DNA of 64,000 nucleotides. Origin: Taibaiella koreensis. GTDB taxonomy: Bacteria > Bacteroidota > Bacteroidia > Chitinophagales > Chitinophagaceae. Positions 17,239 to 25,479 of this stretch are shown here, piece after piece (the stretch's first letter is position 1; each line of letters opens with the position of its first letter). The translations under genes were made by a program, and so were the position numbers. Under the pieces are notes generated by a model. The model saw only the letters and a list, made by a program, of their open reading frames with translations. It made no database searches and was not told where the DNA came from. The stretch is from NCBI RefSeq assembly GCF_003545715.1, contig NZ_QVNU01000001.1, positions 186,001-250,000 of the forward strand, given 5' to 3'.

Positions 17239-18194
17239 TGAGTTCGACTACAATAACCAATATTTCCCGCATCAATCCTATGCCCGTACACCGGCGGTTG
17301 CTGCTTGCGGGAGGTATCAGCGTCGCGTACCTGATCCTTTCCTGTTTCCTGATCGGTTTCCGGCCCGAGCAGATCTTTATTTCCGGCTTGTTCTTCGTGC
17401 TGTACACCGTTTCCAAGAAGACGCGCAACTTCCTGCTTACCCTGATGCCGTTCATCGTTTTTTGGGTGATCTTCGACTATATGAAGGCTTTCCCCAATTA
17501 CCGCTTCAATACGGTGCATGTGGGCGATCTGTACGCTTTGGAAAAAGAGTATTTCGGGTTCAATTACCGGGGGACCATACATACCATCAACGAATTTTGG
17601 GCATTAAACCGCAGCACCTTGCTCGATGTACTGAACGGTTTTTTCTATCTCTGCTGGATGCCGGTGCCTATCTCATTTGCCGGCTACCTGTTCTTTAAAG
17701 ACCGTAAAGCGGCCATCGAATTCTGTCTTACCTTCCTGCTGACCAATTTCGTAGGATTCATAGGCTATTACGGCTATCCTGCCGCGCCGCCATGGTATAT
17801 CCACGAGCACGGAATGGTATTCAACCCGGCTACCCCGGGCAATGTCGCCGGCCTGGCAGGTTTCGATCATTTCTTTGGTGTGCAGATCTTCCATGGGCTA
17901 TATGCCAAGAGCTCCAACGTATTTGCCGCCATGCCCTCGCTGCATGCGGCGTATGCATTGGTTTCCGTATATTATGCGTATAGGAAGAATGTGGCTACGG
18001 GCTGGAAAATATTCCTCACCATCGTTTGCCTGGGTACCTGGTTTGCGGCGCTATACACCGATCACCATTATCTGATCGATGTTCTGGTAGGCATTCTTTG
18101 CGCTACCATCGGAATCGCACTTTTCCGCAGTGTATTGCTGAAGAGCAAAGCTTTCAGCAGATTCATGAGGAGCTATTACCAGCAAGTGGCCTAG
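17238..18194 (+). CDS. PAP2/Aur1-like membrane enzyme, likely inositol phosphoceramide synthase
   Basis: 318 residues with about six membrane helices. The lipid phosphatase/phosphotransferase motifs are PPWY in YGYPAAPPWY, then AAMPSLHAAY with the catalytic histidine, then YTDHHYLIDVLVG (second histidine and aspartate). The order and spacing match the Aur1 branch, which moves phosphoinositol from phosphatidylinositol to ceramide and releases diacylglycerol. The start codon overlaps the hydroxylase stop (TAATG). The final bases overlap by three the end of a convergent diacylglycerol kinase gene. A plain PAP2 lipid phosphatase remains possible, but the operon strongly favours IPC synthase. Confidence 0.82.
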   Translation: MSSTTITNISRINPMPVHRRLLLAGGISVAYLILSCFLIGFRPEQIFISGLFFVLYTVSKKTRNFLLTLMPFIVFWVIFDYMKAFPNYRFNTVHVGDLYALEKEYFGFNYRGTIHTINEFWALNRSTLLDVLNGFFYLCWMPVPISFAGYLFFKDRKAAIEFCLTFLLTNFVGFIGYYGYPAAPPWYIHEHGMVFNPATPGNVAGLAGFDHFFGVQIFHGLYAKSSNVFAAMPSLHAAYALVSVYYAYRKNVATGWKIFLTIVCLGTWFAALYTDHHYLIDVLVGILCATIGIALFRSVLLKSKAFSRFMRSYYQQVA

Positions 18195-18559
18195 TGTAGG
18201 GGAAAGAAGAAGACGATGATGCCGGTAAGCAAGGCAAACAGCGCTGCGATGAGTACTGCCGCCGCACCAATGTCCTTTACTTCTTTGATCAGGGGATGGC
18301 GTTCCGTGCTCACCTTATTACAAAGCCGTTCCAGTGCAGTATTGAGCGCCTCCGTGATCCATACCAATGCGATCGCCAACAGCAGCAGCCACCAGCGCAT
18401 ATAGGTAAGCCCTTTTAGCCAGCCCAGTAAGAGTATCACCACTGTCGCCAGCAAATGCAGCTGTATATTCCTTTCTGAACGGACCAGGGTAGACAAGCCC
18501 TGGAAGGCATAATGGAAGCTGTGAAGGAGCTTATAAACCGATCTCATGCGTTCTGTCAA
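18191..18559 (-). CDS. dgkA: Diacylglycerol kinase family protein
   Basis: 122 residues, three membrane helices, and the DgkA signature EALNTALERLCNKV plus KDIGAAAVLIAA. It phosphorylates diacylglycerol or undecaprenol at the inner membrane. Its stop overlaps the stop of the Aur1-like gene by three bases in a tail-to-tail arrangement. Since IPC synthesis releases diacylglycerol, a kinase returning it to phosphatidate next door makes sense, but the Gram-positive-type DgkA is usually an undecaprenol kinase, so this link is inference. Confidence 0.88.
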   Translation of the reverse strand: MTERMRSVYKLLHSFHYAFQGLSTLVRSERNIQLHLLATVVILLLGWLKGLTYMRWWLLLLAIALVWITEALNTALERLCNKVSTERHPLIKEVKDIGAAAVLIAALFALLTGIIVFFFPLH

Positions 18560-18588
18560 TAGTACCTCCTGTTAACAGCCCTGTACGT

Positions 18589-20037
18589 TTAAAGTTGTTT
18601 TGCCAGACCGGTTGAACAGGCTGCCGCCGAGGTGTCCTGTTGCTGCGTCGCTACCGGATGTTCCTGTCGGCCGGTTCCTTTCTTTACTTTGGCCAGGACT
18701 GATTCCAGAACGGGCAGCATATTGTTCAGGTTGCGGGTCTTGATCAGGAAATTCCATACCGCTTCAAATTTTTTCCAGCCGCCGGCATAAAAGAAGTGTT
18801 TCAGCTTGTGCTTGTGTGTATCGTGCTGCAGGCTGGCTTTAACGATATTGCTCCAGCTGTAAAAGGATCTGTAAGCCCAGTCATATCCCTTTTTTAATGT
18901 TGCCGCATCAATCCTGGCGGTTTGGTACACGACATTCCGCGTATCATATTGATCCCAGTCGTACGTCAGTATGCGTCCCTGTTGCTCCATGTCTTTGTAC
19001 AGGCGTGTGCCCGGGTAGGGTGTCAGGATATGATAAGTGGCCGTAGTGATCGCATTGTTGACGCCCCAGTCCACCGTTCTTTTAAATACATCGCTGTCGT
19101 CATCGTCCAGGCCAAACACAAAGCTCCCGTTGATCATAATACCCAGCGAATGGAGCCTGTTCACGGCTTCCCGGTAATCCTTGGCAAGATTCTGCTTCTT
19201 ATTGCTTTGTTTCAGGTTGGTGGGTGAAAACGTCTCGAAACCCACGAACAGGCTTCGAAGCCCGGCTGCGGCTGCTTTCTCGATCAGGTCGCCCCGCAAT
19301 ATGGAATCGACCGTACCTGCAGCCTGGAATACCCGGTTCATGCCTTTCATGCCTTCAAAAAGCGCTGAGGCAAAGCGGGTATTGCCCAACAGGTGGTCGT
19401 CAAGAAAATAGAGGTGTCTGCCTTCAAGACGGTCAATCTCGGACAGAGCATCGTCTACAGCCTGGGTATAAAAGCTTTTACCCCCTTCAAAAAAAGCGTC
19501 CTTATAGCAGAAGTTGCAATGATGGGGGCATCCCCTGGTGACCACAATAGAATTCGGCACGAGGTAACGGTTCCTTTTGATGAGGTCGCGTCGTAACGGG
19601 GGTATATGCTCCAGTGTTCTTATCGCAGAGCTGTAGCGCTTCTGCGGTATTTTATTCCTGAAATCCTTCAAAAAGCGCGGAAAGGTTTCCTCTCCCGGTC
19701 CCAGGAAAATGGTATCCGCATGTTCTGCAGCCTCATCGGGCAACGAGGTCACGTGCAGGCCACCCAGGATCACATAAGCGCCCCGGCTCCTGTAATGATC
19801 GGCAATGCGGTAAGCCCGGTAAGCATTGGTAATATATACCTGGATCACCACAAGGTCCGGCTCATCTTCCAGGTACAACGTTTCCACATGCTGGTCCTGC
19901 AGGTCTACTTCATCATCGGGCGACAGGTAGGCGGCAAGCGTGGCCAGACCCAATGGAGGAAACAGGGAATACTTAATGGGCCGCCAGAAAGGGCTTTCCG
20001 CTTCGGTAAGCGCGGGCAATATCATTTTGACTTTCAT
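18589..20037 (-). CDS. B12-binding-domain radical SAM protein
   Basis: 482 residues. The N-terminal half (1-150) is a cobalamin-binding-like Rossmann domain (LATLAAYLSPDDEV, VILGGLHVTSLPDEA, GPGEETFP). The radical SAM barrel follows with the cluster motif C-x3-C-x2-C in RGCPHHCNFCYKD (about 175-187). Such enzymes methylate or rearrange unactivated carbons, for example in hopanoid, antibiotic or lipid modification. The C-terminal 100 residues resemble family members acting on membrane lipids, but the substrate is unknown. It is the last gene of an operon with a sugar-phosphate transferase (one base apart) and a Coq4-like gene. Confidence 0.83.
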   Translation of the reverse strand: MKVKMILPALTEAESPFWRPIKYSLFPPLGLATLAAYLSPDDEVDLQDQHVETLYLEDEPDLVVIQVYITNAYRAYRIADHYRSRGAYVILGGLHVTSLPDEAAEHADTIFLGPGEETFPRFLKDFRNKIPQKRYSSAIRTLEHIPPLRRDLIKRNRYLVPNSIVVTRGCPHHCNFCYKDAFFEGGKSFYTQAVDDALSEIDRLEGRHLYFLDDHLLGNTRFASALFEGMKGMNRVFQAAGTVDSILRGDLIEKAAAAGLRSLFVGFETFSPTNLKQSNKKQNLAKDYREAVNRLHSLGIMINGSFVFGLDDDDSDVFKRTVDWGVNNAITTATYHILTPYPGTRLYKDMEQQGRILTYDWDQYDTRNVVYQTARIDAATLKKGYDWAYRSFYSWSNIVKASLQHDTHKHKLKHFFYAGGWKKFEAVWNFLIKTRNLNNMLPVLESVLAKVKKGTGRQEHPVATQQQDTSAAACSTGLAKQL

Positions 20038-20038
20038 G

Positions 20039-20587
20039 TTACTTCAGGTTGTTTTTTTGGAAAAGGATGCGGCGCACCCTGGTCTTCCCGAATACATTCA
20101 TCAAGAAGGATACGACAACCACGCCGGCATCGGCGACGACGTTATGGTTCCTGATATAGTACCGGTCCCAGAACCAGGATGTTTTGCGGTGCTGGCCGCC
20201 ATACAGCTGGGCGTAGCCGGTAATACCCGGCTTCACCTGCCATCGGAGGGCATGATAGGTATCGTGCCACCGGAGTCGTTCAATATCTTCCGGGGTTAAA
20301 GCCCTGGGGCCAACGATGCTCATATCGCCTTTGAGCACATTAATAAATTGCGGCAACTCGTCCAGGCCGGTCTTGCGCAGTAGCCTGCCCGTTGCCGTAG
20401 GGACCTGCCGGGTCATCGTGCGGAACTTGAATATGCGGAAGGTTTTCTTGTTTCTGCCGGTCCTTTGCTGCAGGAAGAAAACAGCATGACGTTCTTTCAA
20501 CAGCAGTATAGCCGCAATGATAATAGCGGGTAGGAAAAAAACAGCCAGTGCGATCAGGGAAAACAATATATCAAACAGTCTTTTCAT
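20039..20587 (-). CDS. Undecaprenyl-phosphate sugar-1-phosphate transferase family
   Basis: 182 residues: one N-terminal membrane helix, then the bacterial sugar transferase motifs KFRTM, LRKTGLDELPQFINVLKGDMSIVGPRAL and VKPGITGYAQLYG. This matches the catalytic core of WcaJ/WbaP-type enzymes, which load the first sugar phosphate onto undecaprenyl phosphate. No glycosyltransferase, Wzx, Wzy or Wza genes are nearby, so this is not an ordinary polysaccharide locus. It overlaps the Coq4-like gene by 4 bases (ATGA) and lies one base before the radical SAM gene, so the three are co-translated. Confidence 0.88.
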   Translation of the reverse strand: MKRLFDILFSLIALAVFFLPAIIIAAILLLKERHAVFFLQQRTGRNKKTFRIFKFRTMTRQVPTATGRLLRKTGLDELPQFINVLKGDMSIVGPRALTPEDIERLRWHDTYHALRWQVKPGITGYAQLYGGQHRKTSWFWDRYYIRNHNVVADAGVVVVSFLMNVFGKTRVRRILFQKNNLK

Positions 20588-21075
20588 AAATCCTGGGCTT
20601 TTGCGCTGAAGAGTTCATGGCGTACTTCCTGTAGTTGTTGCGGTACCAGGTCAAACCAATTGAGCCGGTTCAATGAAGGCGTTTGTCTTCCCCTGTTCCA
20701 GGCCTGCCGGAAGCTGCGCCACTTATCGGGCATGATGAGCAGGCCTACCGCCACGCTGAACAGTACCGGCGCCGTAATACGGCCATTGGCCAGCATAAAG
20801 CATTGCAGACTTACTTCGCCTTCTTCTGTTGGCGGATAGCCCAGCACTACATGCTTGATATCGTGCTTCTCATAATGGGGCAGCAGATGGATGTCGTTAT
20901 CGTTGAAAAAGCGATACAATGCCCTGCCCACGGTGCCATCGGGCAAGTGCTGTAATTGCTTCAGCGAATAAGGGAAATGATAGCCCTTCCGGACCAGTTT
21001 GAAATAGGGGAGAGCAACCTCATGCGCGAGATATACCAATAGCCGTTTACGGATGTGGTTAAGCTGTATTTTCAT
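20584..21075 (-). CDS. Coq4-like protein
   Basis: 163 residues from ATG 21075; a longer frame to 21441 is rejected because it runs antisense-like through another gene. The Coq4 metal motif H-D-x2-H-x11-E is complete (HDIKHVVLGYPPTEEGE, about 77-93). LPDGTVGRALYRFF precedes it and LMPDKW follows. Yeast Coq4 works in ubiquinone synthesis, where it was reported to act in C1 oxidative decarboxylation. Bacteroidota use menaquinone, so a different substrate is likely here. Its operon partners (sugar-phosphate transferase and B12-radical SAM) point to a modified lipid or glycolipid. Confidence 0.78.
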   Translation of the reverse strand: MKIQLNHIRKRLLVYLAHEVALPYFKLVRKGYHFPYSLKQLQHLPDGTVGRALYRFFNDNDIHLLPHYEKHDIKHVVLGYPPTEEGEVSLQCFMLANGRITAPVLFSVAVGLLIMPDKWRSFRQAWNRGRQTPSLNRLNWFDLVPQQLQEVRHELFSAKAQDL

Positions 21076-21125
21076 AAGAAGTATGTTTTTAGAAGTATGA
21101 AGAAGGTGTTCTGATTCCGGGCGGC

Positions 21126-21452
21126 CTACAGCTGTAAGCCGCTCATGCAGTATCCCGCAACCAGGTAGTACAGGATGGCAATGGTGCCGGCGATGCCCAG
21201 AAAAATGGCCAGTATGGTGGCACCGGCCATAACCAGGGACCATGTGCCGGGCAAGTATTGTCGTAACCAGCGTCCGGCGCCTTGCAACAGCAGTACGAGC
21301 AGGAAGCAACAGATGGCACCGGCAATCCCGGCCGGTACTACCAGCATACCGGCCAGCCCGGTATCCCGCCCCATAAGAATAAGGCTGCCGATCATAAACA
21401 GGAGGAAGCAGGCGGCCGCGATTGCAATTCCTGCTGTACATCTTGCTTTCAT
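21126..21452 (-). CDS. Small membrane protein, paralogue of the gene at 21502
   Basis: 108 residues with three to four membrane helices. It aligns along its whole length with the next gene upstream: FLLF, G-A-G-L-V-AGI-G--CFLL, LR---PG-W--..AG-T-LAIFLG, and LVAG. The pair arose by tandem duplication. No known domain is recognised. It is 50 bases before the Coq4-like gene in the same direction and could be part of that operon. Function unknown. Confidence 0.6.
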   Translation of the reverse strand: MKARCTAGIAIAAACFLLFMIGSLILMGRDTGLAGMLVVPAGIAGAICCFLLVLLLQGAGRWLRQYLPGTWSLVMAGATILAIFLGIAGTIAILYYLVAGYCMSGLQL

Positions 21453-21501
21453 GGTGTAAACATGTTTTGCGGATTATAGGGAGAAATAAGTCATGCCAGG
21501 A

Positions 21502-21828
21502 TCAAAACCGGAGGTTTTCCATTGCGCTCCCTGCAAGCAGCACAATCAGTGTCGCAATGAAGGCCAGAAAACCCAGGAATATAGCCAGGTAGGTGATTCC
21601 CGCCGACAAAACGGCCCAATCCCCTGGACGGTTCTTCCGTAGCCGGCTCACGGTCCTTTGCAGCCATCGTGCAATCAGGAAGCAGATCATACCACCGGGT
21701 ATGCCTGCTACCAGCACCAGTATACCCGTGGCGCCGGCGCCCTGATGCAATAAGTTGATGCCGGCCAAGGCAAACAGGAGATAGCAGGTAACGCTGATAG
21801 CAGTGACAGGTACCCATTTTGTATTCAT
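21502..21828 (-). CDS. Small membrane protein, paralogue of the gene at 21126
   Basis: 108 residues, three to four membrane helices, same length and layout as its neighbour 49 bases downstream. A basic loop (LQRTVSRLRKNRPGDW) separates the helix pairs. Lies downstream of the HTH/membrane pair on the same strand, with 88 bases between. Function unknown. Confidence 0.6.
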   Translation of the reverse strand: MNTKWVPVTAISVTCYLLFALAGINLLHQGAGATGILVLVAGIPGGMICFLIARWLQRTVSRLRKNRPGDWAVLSAGITYLAIFLGFLAFIATLIVLLAGSAMENLRF

Positions 21829-21916
21829 GTAAAAGTGCTTTGTTTTTCAAAGTGAAAAGAGAAAAATAAAACTGCACAATCACCGGGAATCTTAAATACC
21901 GGGCTGGTGCAGTAGG

Positions 21917-22216
21917 CTAATTGATGGTTTTAATGATCTTTTCGAGCGCATCGAGGTGCTGGCGGAATGCTTTTTCGCCGGCGCGGGTAATCGAATACAC
22001 GGTATTGGTCTTGCGACCGATAAATCCTTTTTCCACCTTGATATACTTATGCTCTTCAAGGGTCTTCAGGTGCGTGGCCAGGTTGCCGTCTGTAGCATCG
22101 ACCAGCGCCTTAAGGTCGTTGAAGTTGATGTCTTCATTCACCATCAGGGCGCTCATGATGCCGATACGGAGCCGGCTGTCGAATACCTTGTTGAGCTGTT
22201 CGAGTTCTTTCCTCAT
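21917..22216 (-). CDS. Winged-helix transcriptional regulator
   Basis: 99 residues forming one winged helix: RLRIGIMSALMVNEDINFNDLKALVDATDGNLATHLKTLEEHKY... then a wing (VEKGFIGRKTNTVYSITRAG). It resembles the single-domain HTH_34/MarR-like repressors of Bacteroidota. The ATG directly follows the TAA of the upstream membrane-protein gene (no gap), so the two are translated together. Such pairs are thought to control their own operon and membrane neighbours. Effector unknown. Confidence 0.82.
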   Translation of the reverse strand: MRKELEQLNKVFDSRLRIGIMSALMVNEDINFNDLKALVDATDGNLATHLKTLEEHKYIKVEKGFIGRKTNTVYSITRAGEKAFRQHLDALEKIIKTIN

Positions 22217-22867
22217 TTACTGATCATATTTCCGCCACATGATAATGCCATAGACAATGTGCAGCACGCCAAAACCAAAAGCCCAAAGATAAAGCCCATA
22301 TCCGGGCGAAAGAAATAATCCTGCACAACCCAGGATCACCTCGGTAAGCCCCAGGTACTTGATGTCGGATACCGTATACTTGCTGCCGTTGATCAAGGCA
22401 AGGCCATAGAACACAAGGCAGCCAGGGGCAATATAGATCCAATCGCCCTGCGCGATAAACGCCAGCGTCATCAAGGCGCCGGCAGCCAGAGGAATGGCGA
22501 GATTGATCACCATCTTGCGTGAGGCAGTATTCCACATTTTGATGCCTGCCTTCCGGTTCTTACGATAAGTAAAATAAAAGCCACCCAGGAAGGCAACGAT
22601 GAAGATCGCAATGCCCAGACCCAGTAGATCAAAGGGATAAGCGACAACAGGACCTTCGGTATAACGCTCGCTATAGTTACCTGCCCGTATTCCATAGCTA
22701 TTATACTGCTCTAACAAGAGATAGGCAAGACCCGATCCCGCCAACGCCACCATGCCGGCCCATATCCCGCTCCAGCCGCTGAGCGACAGGAACCGGGACG
22801 AACGTTCCATAATATTGCGGATCTCCTGCAGGGTTTCCAGGGATGTCTCTTTTTGTTCAGTGTCCAT
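22217..22867 (-). CDS. Multi-pass membrane protein paired with a winged-helix regulator
   Basis: 216 residues from ATG 22867 (MDTEQKETSLETL...), preferred over an ATG at 22915 because the extra part is hydrophobic and atypical. About six membrane helices follow a cytoplasmic helix (LQEIRNIMERSSRFLSLSGWSGIWAG). This LSLSGWSGI-AG motif with a regulator immediately downstream is a frequent Bacteroidota gene pair of unknown function. It could sense membrane state and control the regulator (inference). Confidence 0.72.
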   Translation of the reverse strand: MDTEQKETSLETLQEIRNIMERSSRFLSLSGWSGIWAGMVALAGSGLAYLLLEQYNSYGIRAGNYSERYTEGPVVAYPFDLLGLGIAIFIVAFLGGFYFTYRKNRKAGIKMWNTASRKMVINLAIPLAAGALMTLAFIAQGDWIYIAPGCLVFYGLALINGSKYTVSDIKYLGLTEVILGCAGLFLSPGYGLYLWAFGFGVLHIVYGIIMWRKYDQ

Positions 22868-23080
22868 AAAAGCACTTTGAAAGACAAAGTAAATTGATAT
22901 TTTTGAAAAGAACAACTATCGGGCCAAAATATTTTTGGTATTTCCCTGCAGCGGCCTCGCATGTTATGCCGCTACAATGAAATGTTTTGGGTCCTGATCG
23001 AAAGATGCTATGTTGCTACCGAAGGCTCTGCCCGAATGAAATGGTATGAACCGGTTTATTGCTTTGCGGGAAAAAAGTGC

Positions 23081-25195
23081 TTAGCTGATCTTGCTCCACT
23101 GCTGCACCTGTTGATTCCGGCTTTTGTGGATATCCGTTTTCAGCTGCTGGTGCTGCGGCAGCTCCAGGTGGGGATCGGCCGACAGGATCTCCTGCGCGGC
23201 GACCTTGGTTTCTTCCATAATGTCGGCATCATGGATAATGTCGGCGATCTTGAAGTCCAGCGCACCGCTTTGTCTGGTGCCATAAATATCGCCGGGGCCG
23301 CGCATTTTCAGGTCCTCTTCCGCGATCAGGAAGCCGTCGTTGGTCTGCGTCATAATGTGCATGCGCTGCCGGCTTTCTTTGCTCAGCTCGTGGCCGGTAA
23401 GCAGGATGCAATAGCTTTTCTCGCTGCCGCGGCCCACACGGCCCCGCAACTGGTGTAGCTGGGACAGGCCAAACCGCTCGGCGCTCTCGATCACCATTAC
23501 CGAGGCATTGGGCACATTCACACCTACTTCGATCACTGTAGTAGCAACCAATATGTGTGCGTGTCCGTTCACAAAGCGTTCCATATTGCGTCCCCTTTCA
23601 TCCAGCGGCTGCCGGCCATGTACCATAGCCACCCGGTATTGCGGATCGGGAAACCAGGCCCGTACCTGCTCATAGCCGGCTGTCAGGCTTTCATAGTCCA
23701 GCTTTTCCGATTCTTCGATCAACGGATACACAATATATACCTGGCGGCCCTTTTCGATCTCATGCTTCAGGAACTGCATCACTTTGGGCCTGAAGTTCTC
23801 GCTGCGGTGGATCGTTTCGATGGGTTTACGGCCAGGCGGCAGCTCATCGATTACCGATACGTCCAGGTCGCCGTATACCGTCATCGCCAGGGTACGGGGA
23901 ATAGGCGTGGCCGTCATCACCAGCACATGGGGCGGCCGTTCGTTCTTGGTCCACAGCTTGGCGCGTTGCGTTACGCCGAAGCGGTGCTGCTCGTCGATCA
24001 CCGCCAGGCCCAGGTTGTGGAAGCGGACGCTGTCCTCTACCAGTGCATGCGTGCCGATCACTACCGGGATCAATCCCTTGGCCAGGCCTTCCAGCACCTG
24101 CTTGCGTTCCTTGCCCTTTACCGAACCTGTGAGCAGCGCCACAGGGATCTGCATGGGTTCCAGCAGCTCTTTAATGCCCTGATAATGTTGCTGGGCCAGT
24201 ATCTCGGTAGGCGCCATCAGGCTGGCCTGGAAACCGTTGTCGAGCGCCAGCAGCATGGCCATTAGGGCCACTATCGTTTTGCCGCTGCCTACATCGCCCT
24301 GGACCAGCCGGTTCATCTGCTTGCCGGAAAAGGTATCCTGCCTGATTTCCCGAAGCACTCTTTTTTGTGCTCCGGTAAGGGCAAAAGGAAGATGCCGTTC
24401 AAAGAAATGGTTGAAATGATCGCCCACTGTAGGAAATACAAAACCGGCTTGCTGGTGGTGGTTCAGCTTCAGCCGCAGGATGCGTAGCTGGGTCACCAGC
24501 AATTCCTCCCATTTCAGGCGGCGTTCGGCATGGCGGCGATGGGCTTCGCTGGCCGGGAAATGGATCTGACGATAGGCTTCGAAGCGGGGTAGCAGCTGGT
24601 ACTGCTGTCGCAGGGCTTCGGGCAATATCTCGGGAATGTCTTTTGGGGAAAGGCGCTCCCACAGGCCTTGAAGCACTTTAGCGAACGCCCGGTTGCTCAG
24701 ACCTTTGGCCTTCAGCTTCTCGGTGGTGGAGTATACCGGCTGCATACCGGCTATCTCCTGGGCATTGGGCTGGTATAGCTCGACCTCGGGATGGCTGATG
24801 GTAGGAAGACCGTTAAAATAAGTGAGCTTGCCAAAGACACTATAGGTAGCGTTGGGCTGTATGCTTTTCTGTACATAGCTGATGCCCTGAAACCAGATAA
24901 GTTCTACCCGGCCTGTTTTATCATACAGGGTGGCTGAAAGCCGCTTCTTAAAAGACCGGCCCTCTTCGCTCAGGTTTATGATGGCCCCTCTCAGCTGCAC
25001 ATAGTCCTGTTCGGGCGACAGGTCGCCGATATGCTGTACCCGGGCGCTGTCGAGGTAACGCAGGGGAAAGTGCTGCAGCAGGTCGCCAAAAGTATGGATG
25101 TCCAGCTCTTTGCGCAGGAGCTCGCCCCTGAACGGCCCTATGCCCTTCAGGAATTCGACAGGTGTATCTAAAATCGTTTCTATAGACAACGGCAC
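23081..25195 (-). CDS. recG: ATP-dependent DNA helicase RecG
   Basis: 704 residues, typical size. Wedge/OB domain (about 1-160), helicase motif I GDVGSGKT, motif II DEQHRFG, motif III TATPIPRT, and the C-terminal QLRGRVGRG motif with the TRG region behind. RecG remodels stalled forks and Holliday junctions. The start is probably GTG 25195 (GTG-CCG-TTG), 14 bases after a minus-strand -7 element TATTTTTG (25210-25217). It is monocistronic. Confidence 0.96.
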   Translation of the reverse strand: MPLSIETILDTPVEFLKGIGPFRGELLRKELDIHTFGDLLQHFPLRYLDSARVQHIGDLSPEQDYVQLRGAIINLSEEGRSFKKRLSATLYDKTGRVELIWFQGISYVQKSIQPNATYSVFGKLTYFNGLPTISHPEVELYQPNAQEIAGMQPVYSTTEKLKAKGLSNRAFAKVLQGLWERLSPKDIPEILPEALRQQYQLLPRFEAYRQIHFPASEAHRRHAERRLKWEELLVTQLRILRLKLNHHQQAGFVFPTVGDHFNHFFERHLPFALTGAQKRVLREIRQDTFSGKQMNRLVQGDVGSGKTIVALMAMLLALDNGFQASLMAPTEILAQQHYQGIKELLEPMQIPVALLTGSVKGKERKQVLEGLAKGLIPVVIGTHALVEDSVRFHNLGLAVIDEQHRFGVTQRAKLWTKNERPPHVLVMTATPIPRTLAMTVYGDLDVSVIDELPPGRKPIETIHRSENFRPKVMQFLKHEIEKGRQVYIVYPLIEESEKLDYESLTAGYEQVRAWFPDPQYRVAMVHGRQPLDERGRNMERFVNGHAHILVATTVIEVGVNVPNASVMVIESAERFGLSQLHQLRGRVGRGSEKSYCILLTGHELSKESRQRMHIMTQTNDGFLIAEEDLKMRGPGDIYGTRQSGALDFKIADIIHDADIMEETKVAAQEILSADPHLELPQHQQLKTDIHKSRNQQVQQWSKIS

Positions 25196-25301
25196 GCAAT
25201 CTGTTCGCGCAAAAATAAGAACTATCTCCTGGTTTGGCGGCGCTGCTTTGTACTAAAAGCACAGCCGGCAAAAGACCGTGGGAAAAGCGGGCAAAAAGAA
25301 A

Positions 25302-25321
25302 CCCGGCAAAAGATTGCCGGG
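25302..25321 (-). terminator. Terminator downstream of kdsD
   Basis: CCCGGC (25302-25307) and GCCGGG (25316-25321); on the minus strand the stem is followed by TTTCTTTTT. It lies 160 bases past the kdsD stop and upstream of recG, so it most likely ends the kdsD transcript. Confidence 0.55.
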
Positions 25322-25479
25322 CCCTCATTTGAACCAATTTGCATAATCGAACCACATATTGGAACGATTATTTTCCCAAAGGTTTAATGCCGTTTGTGAA
25401 AATGAAATATTTATTTGCCTTTAATTTTTATAGCTTTTATTGCGACTTATTTGCGGCCTTGTTTTTTTGAGACAACAGC

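Noticed and set aside
20039-20587. Capsule or exopolysaccharide gene cluster
   Set aside because: Only the sugar-1-phosphate transferase is present; no glycosyltransferases, flippase, polymerase or export genes nearby.
20584-21441. Coq4-like protein extended to 285 residues
   Set aside because: The added N-terminus is low-quality sequence running through the neighbouring membrane-protein gene in another frame; ATG 21075 gives a normal Coq4-like start.
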